Assembly: GCA_003167555.1 (NCBI GenBank)
Contig: PMSN01000009.1
Span: 290,389-354,388 of the forward strand
Source of the DNA: Spartobacteria bacterium
GTDB taxonomy: Bacteria > Verrucomicrobiota > Verrucomicrobiia > Chthoniobacterales > UBA10450
Reading direction: 5' to 3'
Length of the DNA stretch: 64,000 nt
Below the pieces are notes generated by a model, which was not told the DNA's origin, searched no databases, and was given only the letters and a program-made list of their open reading frames with translations. Position numbers and translations under genes: made by a program. Of this stretch, positions 18,068 through 27,090 are shown piece after piece. The stretch's first letter is position 1; the number at the start of each line of letters is the position of its first letter.

Positions 18068-18637
18068 CTAAAACTTTGGCACTGATGCTCGCGCGTTTTC
18101 TTCTTTGATGCGCTTGAGCTGTTCCTCGTGTTGACGAGCCGCCGGAAGTTCCAGCCGCACGATCAAATTGCTGCGCCGCCACAAGATCGCTCCGTCGGTC
18201 CGTTCCCACATCTTTTCCCCCGTCAGGCTTCCTCCTATTGCCTGACTGAAGCGGTTCAACGCATCGCTTGGCAAATTTGGATTCCGATAAGGGATTTGTT
18301 TCCAACTTGTTCTCTCCAGAGTATTGGCGGTCATGATGGCTTGGATCTCGTCATCTCGAATTGCGATCCCACTGACAGCTGCGCTCGTTTTCTGAAAATC
18401 CATCCGGACGGCCGGGCCGTCGACCTGGAGAAAAGCAGCTCGAATCTTCCACCCTTGATACTCGTACGTGTGGTGAATCGCGCCTTCGAGAAGCGGAGAA
18501 TTCTTATCGTTAATAGCCGTTAGATTGGTGTCTTTCGGCCGTCCGTAACGATTTGCGCACTGCACTGGCGTTTCGCCGAGACGCGCCTCGGCGGCAACTG
18601 TGAAAGCTAGAGAGACGAAGAAGAGGAGAACGCGCAT
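18068..18637 (-). CDS. Secreted protein of unknown function
   Basis: 189 residues from the ATG at 18637 (MRVLLFFVSLAFTVAAEARL, a signal peptide). The mature part begins LGETPVQCANRYGRP, a pattern of small exported proteins in which the sequence after the leader names a 'GETP..C..RYG.P' motif. Later there is EIQAIMTANT and a charged tail (QHEEQLKRIKEENA) that could be a coiled coil. The single Cys would allow no internal disulphide. No enzyme motif is seen. Convergent with the zincin-like gene. Confidence 0.65.
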   Translation of the reverse strand: MRVLLFFVSLAFTVAAEARLGETPVQCANRYGRPKDTNLTAINDKNSPLLEGAIHHTYEYQGWKIRAAFLQVDGPAVRMDFQKTSAAVSGIAIRDDEIQAIMTANTLERTSWKQIPYRNPNLPSDALNRFSQAIGGSLTGEKMWERTDGAILWRRSNLIVRLELPAARQHEEQLKRIKEENARASVPKF

Positions 18638-18710
18638 GCCCACAGGAAAGCATGACAGATGGCCAATCGTTTGGCGATGGATATGAATCGTTGGTGGATA
18701 AATGTCTCCC

Positions 18711-18744
18711 GGAAAAGAAACGGGCGGGAATAATTTCCCGCCCG
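18711..18744 (-). terminator. Intrinsic terminator on the minus strand
   Basis: Perfect 10-bp stem CGGGCGGGAA / TTCCCGCCCG (18721-18744) with a 4-base loop. On the minus strand it is followed by TTTCTTTTCC. It is placed to end transcription of the fibronectin-type gene remnant whose final stop is at 18793. Confidence 0.8.
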
Positions 18745-18792
18745 CTCTTCGCTCGTTAGGCTGAAGAATCAGCCGACTCGGATCTGCGCGAT

Positions 18793-19213
18793 TTACACCA
18801 CCATTAGTTTCGCCGGGTCGCTCCAGGCGCCCATGACGCCTTTGAGACCGACGGTGCGCACCCGCACCCAGATGACTGTGCCGGGCGTGAATGGAGCCCG
18901 CGGGAGCGGTGTGACATAGACCTAGCCCGAAGGGTTAGGTTGCGGGAGCAGCCGAATCAATCCGCCCAGCGTGGCTTTGCCGCCGCTGAACATCCCGGCC
19001 GGTTTCCAATCGCTCTCCTTGTTGGGATCGCCGGTGTTGATCTGGACGTCGTTAATGCTGTGTTGACGATCGGGCTGGTAGCGCGCGACCAGCGTGCCGC
19101 TCAGGTCGCCCTGGCGCACGACGAGATTTTGCGGCGCGGGCGGCGGCGTGGTGTCGGGCGTGCGAGCGGTCTCGTAGGAAGGGAAACCACTCTGAACGGT
19201 CCGCCGGTATATT
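18793..19213 (-). pseudogene. Remnant of a fibronectin-III-type protein, with internal TAG
   Basis: One minus-strand frame codes for SYETARTPDTTPPPAPQNLV, then VRQGDLSGTLVARYQPDRQH, INTGDPNKESDW, GMFSGGKATLGGL, and after a TAG at 18922-18924 continues VYVTPLPRAPFTPGTVIWVR and GAWSDPAKLMVV, ending at 18793. This is the C-terminal half of an FN3-bearing protein (VRVRTVG..G.WSDP is the typical last strand pair). The 5' part is lost upstream, where another TAG and a 32-bp repeat appear at about 19225-19260. Both changes suggest decay. A single-base sequencing fault at 18922 would not explain the missing 5' end. Confidence 0.72.
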
Positions 19214-19228
19214 GTAGCGGCGGTCTAG

Positions 19229-19260
19229 CTCTCCGCCGTTGTCGAGCGAAGGAGGATGAC
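19229..19260. repeat. 32-bp direct repeat, copy 1
   Basis: CTCTCCGCCGTTGTCGAGCG followed by AAGGAGGATGAC. The second copy at 19696-19727 differs at two bases. The copies bracket the STAS-like gene, and the second one supplies its outer stop codon. Confidence 0.75.
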
Positions 19261-19303
19261 AATATGGGTGCGGCCCGAAAAAAGCTGCGTAGTATCGGCA
19301 GTC

Positions 19304-19708
19304 ATGCCTGCCCATGTCACGATCGATAGGGAACGAAAGCTCGTGATCACGGTCTGCTCCGGGACGGTCACGGATGAAGAGTTCTTGGAAGCCAGGAAGC
19401 AGGTTCTGGCAGATCCCACGTTTGATCCGTGCTTCGATCGGCTGTGGGATTTCAGCGCCGTGATCTCGGAGCAGGTCAGCGAGGAGGCGATCACGCGTTT
19501 GATTCAGACGTCGCCTTTTGTCGGTGACATCTCGCGGGCGGTGGTCGTGAGCATGTCGCCGAAAGCTCTCGCCCGCATAATGGAGTTTGTCTCCTAGTCG
19601 CGCCAGCTCAACCGGCGGATCGCTGTTTTCCCGACGCGGCAATCCGCTGAGCAATGGATCGAAAGCGAGCGCCGCCCGCGCCCGCCGGCGCAGGACTCTC
19701 CGCCGTAG
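19304..19708 (+). pseudogene. STAS-like small protein, interrupted by in-frame TAG
   Basis: From ATG 19304 the protein MPAHVTIDRERKLVITVCSG runs 97 residues to EFVS, then TAG at 19595-19597. The same frame goes on with SRQLNRRIAVFPTRQSAEQW and IESERRPRPPAQDSPP, stopping at 19706-19708. The continuation is plainly the missing end of the same domain (RIAVF..R..AE.W is typical of the last strand and helix of these small SpoIIAA/STAS-like proteins). TAG probably replaced a TAC or TAT tyrosine codon. As read, only the 97-residue form would be made, lacking its final helix. The role is unknown. Confidence 0.72.
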
Positions 19709-19800
19709 TCGAACGAAGGAGGATGACCGTCGACCTCGCTCACGAAACTTGACAGAACGGCAGACGCTTTGGTATGCCGTAAAAAAACAAAAGGAACACA

Positions 19801-20160
19801 ATGATGGGGCCGATCAAGAAAGAGTATATCAAACGCGTTCGCCACGAATCCGCCTATCGAACGTTTCGCGCCCTGGCAACGTTCGGTTCTGTGCTTTTCG
19901 TCGTCTTCGGGGTCCTGACGATCATAAGCGGGCTGGTCGTGGGAGGGATGACGGCGAGGCCGTATCACTACCTGCTTGCGTTTGGGTATGGCATCGGAGG
20001 GTTACTATCCGGCGCCGCGTGCATTGTCATCGGAATGGCGCTAAGACAGAGCGCATTCATTCTTGCCGATGTGGCTGATAGCCTGACTGACTTCTACAGC
20101 AGGCATGATCAGCTCCCCGCGTCTCCAAGTGTGCCGCCGCCTCCGCCGCTTAATCGGTAA
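19801..20160 (+). CDS. Small membrane protein of unknown function
   Basis: 119 residues. Two long hydrophobic segments: TFGSVLFVVFGVLTIISGLV and a second one from YLLAFGYGIGGLL to CIVIGMAL. The N-terminus is basic (KKEYIKRVRHESAYR), and the C-terminus is a Pro-rich tail (PSVPPPPPLNR), probably cytoplasmic. No family recognised. Start MMGPIKKEY follows AAAAGGAAC. Confidence 0.65.
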   Translation: MMGPIKKEYIKRVRHESAYRTFRALATFGSVLFVVFGVLTIISGLVVGGMTARPYHYLLAFGYGIGGLLSGAACIVIGMALRQSAFILADVADSLTDFYSRHDQLPASPSVPPPPPLNR

Positions 20161-20401
20161 TGCGCCAGGTTAACGGATCGGACGAAACGTCGTCGATTCC
20201 CTGAAGAGGCAGAGCCTGTCCTGAGCGATCGCGAATGGGTGCCGGCTGCAAGGAATGGGAGAAGAGGCAGGCGACACGTCCCTCCAAGCTCTAGCACTGG
20301 AAACAGCCGTGAGTCCCATACGGGACGAAAGATGCCTGCGGACGGGGGCGAGTGCAGTAGTTCGGCTTGCGCCACCCTGGCTTTCTTTGTATTAGCGCCC
20401 C
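20161..20401. other. Intergenic gap with one GAGCGATCGCGAATGGG repeat
   Basis: Contains GCCTGTCCTGAGCGATCGCG (about 20213), a member of the CTGAGCGAAGTCGAATGG repeat set. Nothing else is recognised. Confidence 0.4.
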
Positions 20402-22210
20402 ATGTTATTTCGTCTTTGCCTCATTGGCCCAGTAGTCGCGGCTGGGATAATCTTCGCACCCGGCGCGCGCGCAGACGATGCGGCCGTCGAGGCGATCAAG
20501 AAAGCCATTCAGGTAGAGCGCGGATTGGTCGCGTATCGGATCAAAGAAACAAAGACCCAGCGGGGAGAAGGCCTGACAGAAATCACGATCGAGGTGGTGA
20601 ATCCGGATCAGGTCCACCTAAGGGAAGAAATGTATGGGAAAGTTAAGAGGGAATTGCTTACTGACGGGAAGAGATTGTTTGTGCGCGAAGGGGAAGGTGA
20701 GCTGAAAGAGGAAACGCGAGATGTAGCCAAGAAAATCACGGACCTCCAGGAGGAGTCCAGGATGTCTGCGCCGAAGCCACGTGATGATGTGCGCCTGACT
20801 GGCCATGAAACCGTCGAGGGCGAACCAGTATCGATTTACACCTCGACATCAAGCGTGCTGGTTGTAACGACGAAAAGCCTGCGAATTGGCGACAAAGATA
20901 ACCGGCTGTTCGAGGAGTCGGGCGAGAGCAAGGGCGAGTTCCCATTTGGGAATCAAACGGTTACGGTGGACGTAAGCTGGGACAAAAAATACGAGTCCGA
21001 TCCGTCCATTAAGATCGCACTGCCAGCGCCCGTAGAGCCTGCGTCTAGCCCTCTCACAGCGCAGCAGATTAAGCCCGATCAAAAACCGATTGAGGCGCTC
21101 AAAGCCAAAGCAGAAGCAGGTGACGCGGAAGCGCAATTTCTACTGGGTCGTCGCTACGCCCGCGGAGAGGATGTGGCGAAAGATCTGGCCGAGGCGGCAA
21201 GATGGTATCGCAAGGCGGCGGACCAAAATCACCCAAAGGCCCAAAACAGTCTGGCCATTTGCTATACAGAGGGGTATGGCGTGCCAAAAGATCCAGTGGA
21301 GGCGGCAAAATGGTGGCGCAAGGCGGCGGACCAAAATCACCCCGGGGCGCAATACGCTTTGGGCGTTTGCTACGCGCGGGGGCGTGGCGTGGCGAAGGAT
21401 CCAGTGGAGGCGGTAAAATGGTTTCGCAAGGCCGCCGAGCAGAATGAGACCCTGGCTCAAATCGGCCTCGGCTACTGTTATGAAGATGGCGAAGGCGTGG
21501 CGAAGGATCTTGCGGAGGCCGCGAAGTGGTATCGCAAAGCCGCCGAGCAGAATGACGCCATCGGTCAAATGAATCTCGGCCGTTGCTACATGGGGGCCGG
21601 AGGCGTGACGAAGGATGTCGTGGAGGCCTACAAATGGTTCCTCCTGGCATCCGCGCAAGGAGAGGAAAGCTCCAAGAAACTCATGGCCGTCCTGGAAAAG
21701 CAGATGTCACCGGACCAACTCGACGAGGCGCGAAAGCGAGCGTTTGCAACGCGAATCCGCGCCCTCGCTGCGGAGAGCTGTGCTGCGCTCACTTCCGGAA
21801 ACTACGCGCGCGTGGCGGATTTTACCTATCCGAAGGTCGTTGAGATGATGGGCGGGCGGGACAAGATGATTGAGACGACGCGACAAATTGTCGAAGACAT
21901 GAAAGATCGTGGCGTCGCAATCCTCAGCATAGAAGTCAGTAAGCCCGAGCGGGTCGTGACGGCCAATGATAAGCTGTTCGCGGTGGTGCCCCAGGTAGTG
22001 CGAATGCAGGGTGCGAAAAAGACGGCGCGCTCGAATGGTTTTCTCATCGCGGTCTCAGAAGACGCCGGCAAGAATTGGAGTTTCATCGATGGCGACGCGC
22101 TGCATGAAAAGCCAGGCCAGGAGAGGGAGACGCTGGCGCAGATTCTTCCTGATTTTCCGGCTCTGCTTTCGTTACCGAAATGGGAGCCGCCGGTGTTTGA
22201 GCCGAAATGA
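20402..22210 (+). CDS. Secreted Sel1-repeat protein with LolA-like N-terminal region
   Basis: 602 residues. Signal peptide (LCLIGPVVAAGIIFAPGARA). Residues ~25-215 alternate strands with a VNPDQVHLREEMYGK start that resembles the outer-membrane lipoprotein-sorting fold (likeness only). Five Sel1-like repeats of about 36 residues fill ~239-420, each with a GVAKD..EA.KWYRKAA core. The DNA repeat is 108 bp and quite uniform. The C-terminal 170 residues are unassigned. Sel1 proteins serve as binding scaffolds. The partner is unknown. Confidence 0.82.
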   Translation: MLFRLCLIGPVVAAGIIFAPGARADDAAVEAIKKAIQVERGLVAYRIKETKTQRGEGLTEITIEVVNPDQVHLREEMYGKVKRELLTDGKRLFVREGEGELKEETRDVAKKITDLQEESRMSAPKPRDDVRLTGHETVEGEPVSIYTSTSSVLVVTTKSLRIGDKDNRLFEESGESKGEFPFGNQTVTVDVSWDKKYESDPSIKIALPAPVEPASSPLTAQQIKPDQKPIEALKAKAEAGDAEAQFLLGRRYARGEDVAKDLAEAARWYRKAADQNHPKAQNSLAICYTEGYGVPKDPVEAAKWWRKAADQNHPGAQYALGVCYARGRGVAKDPVEAVKWFRKAAEQNETLAQIGLGYCYEDGEGVAKDLAEAAKWYRKAAEQNDAIGQMNLGRCYMGAGGVTKDVVEAYKWFLLASAQGEESSKKLMAVLEKQMSPDQLDEARKRAFATRIRALAAESCAALTSGNYARVADFTYPKVVEMMGGRDKMIETTRQIVEDMKDRGVAILSIEVSKPERVVTANDKLFAVVPQVVRMQGAKKTARSNGFLIAVSEDAGKNWSFIDGDALHEKPGQERETLAQILPDFPALLSLPKWEPPVFEPK

Positions 22211-22380
22211 TGTCTACGTGCTATAGAATGAACGGGATGATTCGCTTCACTCGACCTCCGTGTTGGCTGCAGGGTGTCGCCTTGATTTTGTAGGGCAGGC
22301 GCGTCGCCTGCCGGGACATGGCAACCGGGAAGATCGTGAAAATAATTGCGCACTCGATTCTTAGGCGGATGCTACTGGCG
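22211..22380. repeat. TGTAGGGC-type repeat before the peptidase gene
   Basis: TTTGTAGGGCAGGCGCGTCG at about 22288 continues CCTGCCGGGACATGGCAACC. The in-frame ATG at 22318 lies inside it, so it is not taken as the start of the peptidase. A closely similar copy lies at 24229-24282. Confidence 0.65.
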
Positions 22381-24144
22381 ATGAAATCTCTTCGTGTCTC
22401 GACTGTGGCTGCCGCTGTTATCGCCATTCTCTCTTATGCCGCCGCGCCGTTTGCTCGGGCGCAGACGGACAAACCCGTACCGGGCGAGCTGAAAGTGAAA
22501 CCCAGCAAGGAGACGCGATCGCCCGCGGAAGGCGACACGCCGGATAAGAGCGACGCAAAGGATCGTGATAAGGACAAAGGCAAAGACGACGAGAAAGAGC
22601 CGCCACCGAAGGTTACGGAGCACACGCTCACGGTCGGCGGGAAGACGATCCATTACCGCGCGACGGCGGGTTACATGGTGATGCGCGATTGGAACGAGAA
22701 GAAAAAGCAGGAAGATGGCGAGGGCGATAGACGACGCGAGCCGTCGCCGTCACCAGCGAAGGAAGCTGACAAGTCGAAAGATAAAGACGGCAAAGACAAA
22801 GACGAGCCCAAGCAAAAGGCGAAGGTTTTCTATGTCGCCTACACGCGCACCGATGTCGGCAACGACCCGGCAAAGCGATCGATCACGTATTCCTTCAACG
22901 GCGGGCCAGGTTCCGCCAGCGTGTGGCTGCACCTGGGCGCGCTCGGTCCGCGGCGCACGGAATTGACCGACCGTGGCGAAGCGCCGCTCGCGCCATATCA
23001 CCTGGTGGATAACGAAGCGACGTGGCTCGATGCGACCGATCTGGTTTTCATCGACCCGGTTTCCACCGGTTACAGCCGGAGCGCGGCGGGTGAAGACCCG
23101 AAGCAGTTTCACGGCTTCAAGGAAGACCTCGCCAGCGTGGGCGATTTCATCCGGCTTTACACCTCGCGCAACGCGCGCTGGGCCTCGCCCAAGTTCATCA
23201 TCGGCGAGAGCTATGGGACGACGCGCGCTGCTGGCTTGAGCGATTATCTGCAGGAGCGCTACGGGTTTTATGTCAATGGCATCATCCTGGTCTCCAGCGT
23301 GCTTGATTTTTCGTCGATCCGCTTCGGGCCGGGCAACGACCGGCCGTATCCGCTGTTTTTACCCAGCTACACCGCGGCGGCGTGGTACCACAAAAGGCTG
23401 CCGCCGGAGATGCAGAGCAAATCGCTGAGCGATGTCCTGCGCGAAAGCGAAAATTTTGCGTCGAACCAGTACCTGCTCGCGCTCAACCGCGGCGATCAGC
23501 TCGACGAAAATCAGCGCAAGGAACTCGCGGGCAATCTCGCACGGCTGACCGGCTTGTCGGCAGACGCGATCGCGCAATCGCATTTCCGCATTCCGGCGCG
23601 GCGCTTTTTCTTTGATTTGCTCAAGGACAAAAACCGTTCCATCGGCCGCTACGACGCGCGTTTCACCGGCATTCGCTATGAGCCGGGGACGGAGGAGTAC
23701 GATTTCGATCCGAGCTACGAAGCCGTCCTCGGTCCCTACAGCGCAATGATGAACGACTACCTGCGGCGCGAGCTAAAGTTCGAGAGTGATTTACCCTACG
23801 AAATGATCGCCGACGTGCGCCCGTGGAACTATGCAAATGTCGCGCAGAACCAGTACCTCGATGTCGCCGAAGACTTGCGCAAGGCGATGAGTCGCAATCC
23901 CTATTTGAAACTGTGGGTCTGCTGCGGCTACTACGACCTGGCCACACCTTATTCCGCCGCCCAGAACGTGATGCATGGAATGCAGCTCGACCCGGCCATT
24001 CGCGATAATCTGCGGATGACCTTCTACGAAGCTGGCCACATGATCTACATCAATAAGCCGTCGCTGCTGCAATTCCGCACTGACGCTGGCAACTTTATGC
24101 AGGACGCCCTCAAACCGCGCGTCGTGCCAGCCGCAGAGCCATAG
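22381..24144 (+). CDS. Secreted S10 serine carboxypeptidase-like enzyme
   Basis: 587 residues from the ATG at 22381 (signal peptide VAAAVIAILSYAAAPFARA). Triad visible in an alpha/beta hydrolase frame: S277 in IIGESYGTT, D519 in GYYDLATPY, H553 in YEAGHMIYINKPS. FNGGPGSASVWLHLGALGP forms the oxyanion and substrate-recognition loop of S10 carboxypeptidases. It would remove C-terminal residues from peptides outside the cytoplasm. Two odd Lys/Asp-rich linkers (KDRDKDKGKDDEK, and KDKDGKDKDEPK later) interrupt the N-terminal part and are not typical of the family. Confidence 0.9.
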   Translation: MKSLRVSTVAAAVIAILSYAAAPFARAQTDKPVPGELKVKPSKETRSPAEGDTPDKSDAKDRDKDKGKDDEKEPPPKVTEHTLTVGGKTIHYRATAGYMVMRDWNEKKKQEDGEGDRRREPSPSPAKEADKSKDKDGKDKDEPKQKAKVFYVAYTRTDVGNDPAKRSITYSFNGGPGSASVWLHLGALGPRRTELTDRGEAPLAPYHLVDNEATWLDATDLVFIDPVSTGYSRSAAGEDPKQFHGFKEDLASVGDFIRLYTSRNARWASPKFIIGESYGTTRAAGLSDYLQERYGFYVNGIILVSSVLDFSSIRFGPGNDRPYPLFLPSYTAAAWYHKRLPPEMQSKSLSDVLRESENFASNQYLLALNRGDQLDENQRKELAGNLARLTGLSADAIAQSHFRIPARRFFFDLLKDKNRSIGRYDARFTGIRYEPGTEEYDFDPSYEAVLGPYSAMMNDYLRRELKFESDLPYEMIADVRPWNYANVAQNQYLDVAEDLRKAMSRNPYLKLWVCCGYYDLATPYSAAQNVMHGMQLDPAIRDNLRMTFYEAGHMIYINKPSLLQFRTDAGNFMQDALKPRVVPAAEP

Positions 24145-24316
24145 TTGTGTAGCTTCTAAATGAATTAATCGCCAGAGAAGAACGAGGCGTTCTTCTCTGT
24201 AGCGTCGGCCTCCGGCCGTCGACATTATTGTAGGGCGGGCGCGCCGCCTGCCGGGATTGGCAACCGGGGCGGTTGCCCTACAACCCAGAGCTTGCGCTGA
24301 CCTCTGACGTCCGAAG
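24145..24316. repeat. Repeat gap: GTCGGCCTCCGGCC element and TGTAGGGC palindrome
   Basis: TGTAGCGTCGGCCTCCGGCC at about 24198, then a palindrome with ends TGTAGGGC (24229) and GCCCTACA (to 24282) around a CGCCGCCTGCCGGG core. Family members appear at several other sites. Confidence 0.7.
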
Positions 24317-26884
24317 TTAGTGCAAGTTATAAATCTCTATCAGACCTATGCCGACGCCGCCGTTCTTTCCGGCCAGGATCGCGGTGAACGCTCCAGGCGG
24401 GAGTGAAGTGAAAATGCCGGATTCTTTTGGGTCCGGCAACCCAAGGCCATTCGCGGTTAACTGCCCGGCTGAAACCGCGTCGCTTTGCCAGTCATCGTTC
24501 GAAACGAGGATAGCCCCGTTAGAGTCGTGCAGTTCCAGAGTAGGATCAGCGAGCACGGTGCTTAATCCAAATTGGCTGAGCGAAGGTCCCAGACCGCGCA
24601 CTGCGACTCGCGCATTGTTGCTGCCGAGGCCGAGCTGGAATCCACCGATCATCACATTGTCGCCGGTCTGGACGAAACCGCGGGTGCTGATGTTGGCCAA
24701 TTGTGAGTCAGCCTCTTGATCGTTATCATAAATCTCGACCGTTCCTATGCCAGCAGTCTGGCCCTTCCCGCTTAGGGTCGCCGTGTAAGCTGCCGGTTGC
24801 AGAGTGGCTACGATCACCGACTCGCGGTCATCGGTAGGTTGGTAGATGCTACCTTCAATTTGCGCGCGCTGGTTATCCTTCCAGTTATCAGTCATTAAAA
24901 TCAAGGCGCCATTCGCCTGGCGCAGTTCCAGGACCGGGTCGAGCAACAGGCCGCTGAGGTTGAACCTGCTGAGCGACGGTCCCAGCCCGCGCACTACTAC
25001 TTTCTTGGAAGCGTTGCCGGTGATGATAAAGCCGCCGATCGCCACGCTGTCTCCAGTATCGACCCGCGCGCGCGTGGACAGGTTCAGCGCATTAGTAGGT
25101 GTGGGAGTGGGAGTTGGGGTAGGTGTAGGTGTGGGGGTCGGGGTGGGCGTAGGTGCCTGGGTCGGCACCACAAGGCCGGCGGAGAACTCCGAGGTGTTTC
25201 CAACGGCGTCGGTGGCAGTGGCCGTCACGATGCGGCCGTTGGCTACCGGCACGTTCAGAGTCGTGTTGAACGAGGCGTTGCCGCTAGCGTCTGTGTTCGC
25301 GTTAACGAAACCGAGGAACTGCTGTCCCTCTGCGGGGAGAGCGAGCGGATCGGGATTGCTGGCGAAGAATTCGATGCGGAACGTTGAGTTTGGGGCGCTG
25401 CTGAGCGTACCGGCGACGTTCGTCGTGCTCCCGTTCGAGGTCGCGGCCGTCAACACCGGAAAGTTCTGGAAGTTGTTTGGATCGTTGGGTGCGCCGTGGC
25501 CCTTGGAATCGTTGGGCGTCACGCCGTCATCCTTGGGGAAGACGAACTGGTTGCTCAGGTCGATGCCTAGCTGGGTGGGAGTGCCGTTGCTTCGGCCGTT
25601 CTCGAAGATGGAGTTGCCTTCGATCGGGTTCTCGAGATTCGGCTGTCCGGAAGCCGATAGCGGGTTGCCGAAGACGGCGATGCCGCCGGTGCCATTGAAC
25701 TCGACAAGGTTGCCCGCCCCGGCGTTGGTGCCGCCGATCCGGTTGAAGGAAACACCCGGCTCATTGGGTTGCGGGGGGCCGAGGGGAAGTCCGAAGCCGT
25801 TAGAGCTGCGCAGAGCGACGCCGTGCAGGAGGTTTCCCACCTGGGTCACCCCATCGGCGCCCACTCCAACGAAGTTCCCGTGGATGATGTTGGCCTGGGC
25901 TCCGTTGTCGATCTCGATCCCGTCAGCGTTGAAACCGACGACGTTGCGGGCTCCCGCCGTGGTGCCGCCGACCGTATTATTATCTCCACCGGAAATCTCG
26001 ATGCCGTAAAGGTTGTTGCCCTCAGCGCTACCCGGCGCTGGCGCGGGCTCTGTCCGATTGCCCACACTGCTGACGCCATCCGCGGCAACGCCGACAAAGT
26101 TTCCCTGGATTATGTTTCCGCTGGCCGGCGTGGTGAGAGTGCCCGTGATGTGAATCCCATCGAGCGCGTTCCCGGAAACAACGTTCCGGTCAGCCGCAGC
26201 AGGGGTGCCGATGAGGTTATTCGAGGCGTTCTGGATAGCAATGCCGTCGCCGGCAGTAGGGAACGTTCCATTAGGCATCCGGGTTGTGCCAGTGGGATTG
26301 ATGCCGATGAAGTTGCCGGAAATAGTGTTGCCGTCACTCTGAACCACGATGCCGTTGCCGGTGAAGCGATTGATCGCCAAGCCCCTTATGGTGCTGCCAT
26401 CGCTGCCGGCTCCGAGGGTTAAACCATGGTTCCCGCTGCCGGCGCTCGTTCCATTCAGCTCGATGAGGATCAACGCATTGTCCCCGTTGGCCAGGGTGTT
26501 AACGGAGGCGACGCCCTGGGTGTAGCCGTTGATCGTGACCGGGCGAATGATAATGGGCAAAGCCGCCGTCGGACTAATCGTCTTTACGCCAGCACCGGCA
26601 ATGTTGAAGTTGATGGTGTCGTTCGTTCCGTACGCGCCGACCGCGACCACGTCCGCGTTGACGTTTGAGTGTTGATTCGCCGACGTGATCGCTTCGCGCA
26701 ATGTCACCACGCCATCCACGGCGATGGTATCGCCCGTGCCGGTCACGGTGATGGTAGCGGCATGCGCGGTTTGGGACCACAGCAGGCCGAGCAATCCAAT
26801 AACGCTGCCCGCGACTCGCGAGAGATGCCGCATTGCCGTTCGGTTGGTCCCAAATTCAGGGTGTTTCGAACTAAGTGTTTGCAT
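24317..26884 (-). CDS. Large secreted beta-helix protein with PT linker and C-terminal double module
   Basis: 855 residues from ATG 26884 (GAGAGGA nine bases upstream on the minus strand). The leader is long: signal core VIGLLGLLWSQTAHA after ~25 residues. TITVTGTGDTIAVDGVVTLR opens a parallel beta-helix with many NTISGNFIG/GNIIQG repeats. Near residue 577-600 is a run of PT pairs, then two modules starting LNLSTRARVDTGDSVAIGG and LANISTRGFVQTGDNVMIGG. The same modules end the 5 kb and 7 kb paralogues. Likely an exported surface or matrix protein. Its leader and 5' untranslated region recur at 29016-29222. Confidence 0.85.
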   Translation of the reverse strand: MQTLSSKHPEFGTNRTAMRHLSRVAGSVIGLLGLLWSQTAHAATITVTGTGDTIAVDGVVTLREAITSANQHSNVNADVVAVGAYGTNDTINFNIAGAGVKTISPTAALPIIIRPVTINGYTQGVASVNTLANGDNALILIELNGTSAGSGNHGLTLGAGSDGSTIRGLAINRFTGNGIVVQSDGNTISGNFIGINPTGTTRMPNGTFPTAGDGIAIQNASNNLIGTPAAADRNVVSGNALDGIHITGTLTTPASGNIIQGNFVGVAADGVSSVGNRTEPAPAPGSAEGNNLYGIEISGGDNNTVGGTTAGARNVVGFNADGIEIDNGAQANIIHGNFVGVGADGVTQVGNLLHGVALRSSNGFGLPLGPPQPNEPGVSFNRIGGTNAGAGNLVEFNGTGGIAVFGNPLSASGQPNLENPIEGNSIFENGRSNGTPTQLGIDLSNQFVFPKDDGVTPNDSKGHGAPNDPNNFQNFPVLTAATSNGSTTNVAGTLSSAPNSTFRIEFFASNPDPLALPAEGQQFLGFVNANTDASGNASFNTTLNVPVANGRIVTATATDAVGNTSEFSAGLVVPTQAPTPTPTPTPTPTPTPTPTPTNALNLSTRARVDTGDSVAIGGFIITGNASKKVVVRGLGPSLSRFNLSGLLLDPVLELRQANGALILMTDNWKDNQRAQIEGSIYQPTDDRESVIVATLQPAAYTATLSGKGQTAGIGTVEIYDNDQEADSQLANISTRGFVQTGDNVMIGGFQLGLGSNNARVAVRGLGPSLSQFGLSTVLADPTLELHDSNGAILVSNDDWQSDAVSAGQLTANGLGLPDPKESGIFTSLPPGAFTAILAGKNGGVGIGLIEIYNLH

Positions 26885-26950
26885 GGGAGCGATCCTCTCT
26901 GTGACTGTTGAGGCAGGATATTCCCTTTGCCTTTGAGAAGGCAATACTTT
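26885..26950 (-). promoter_or_regulatory. Hairpin leader upstream of the large beta-helix gene
   Basis: On the minus strand this holds TTGCCTTCTCAAAGGCAA, a 7-bp stem TTGCCTT / AAGGCAA with a 4-base loop, then GGGAATATCC and the ribosome site GAGAGGA. The same stretch is repeated almost without change at 29160-29222 before a truncated copy of the gene. Strong conservation of a non-coding hairpin beside the start suggests an untranslated regulatory leader, but it could simply be a recent duplication. No known riboswitch class was matched by eye. Confidence 0.4.
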
Positions 26951-27090
26951 CCTGGCATCGGCGCGAGCGGCCGGCAGTCGGAGCAGGGGAGGTCCCAAAG
27001 CGGGCTAGTAATCGGGACCAAAAGACTCCTCGCAGCTATGAAGCAATTTCCTCTCGCGATCTAGCGGTGCATCGCTTAGGCAGGGGCAAC

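Noticed and set aside
18922..19708. Amber-codon recoding as an explanation for the two in-frame TAGs
   Set aside because: Not kept as the main reading: several intact genes in the window use TAG as their normal stop and no suppressor tRNA is visible. Decay is simpler, and the alternative is listed as a finding only for checking.
24846..26009. 387-residue plus-strand frame inside the beta-helix gene
   Set aside because: It is the antisense of the PT-rich linker and helix repeats; its VGVGVGVGVG run is the shadow of PT pairs.
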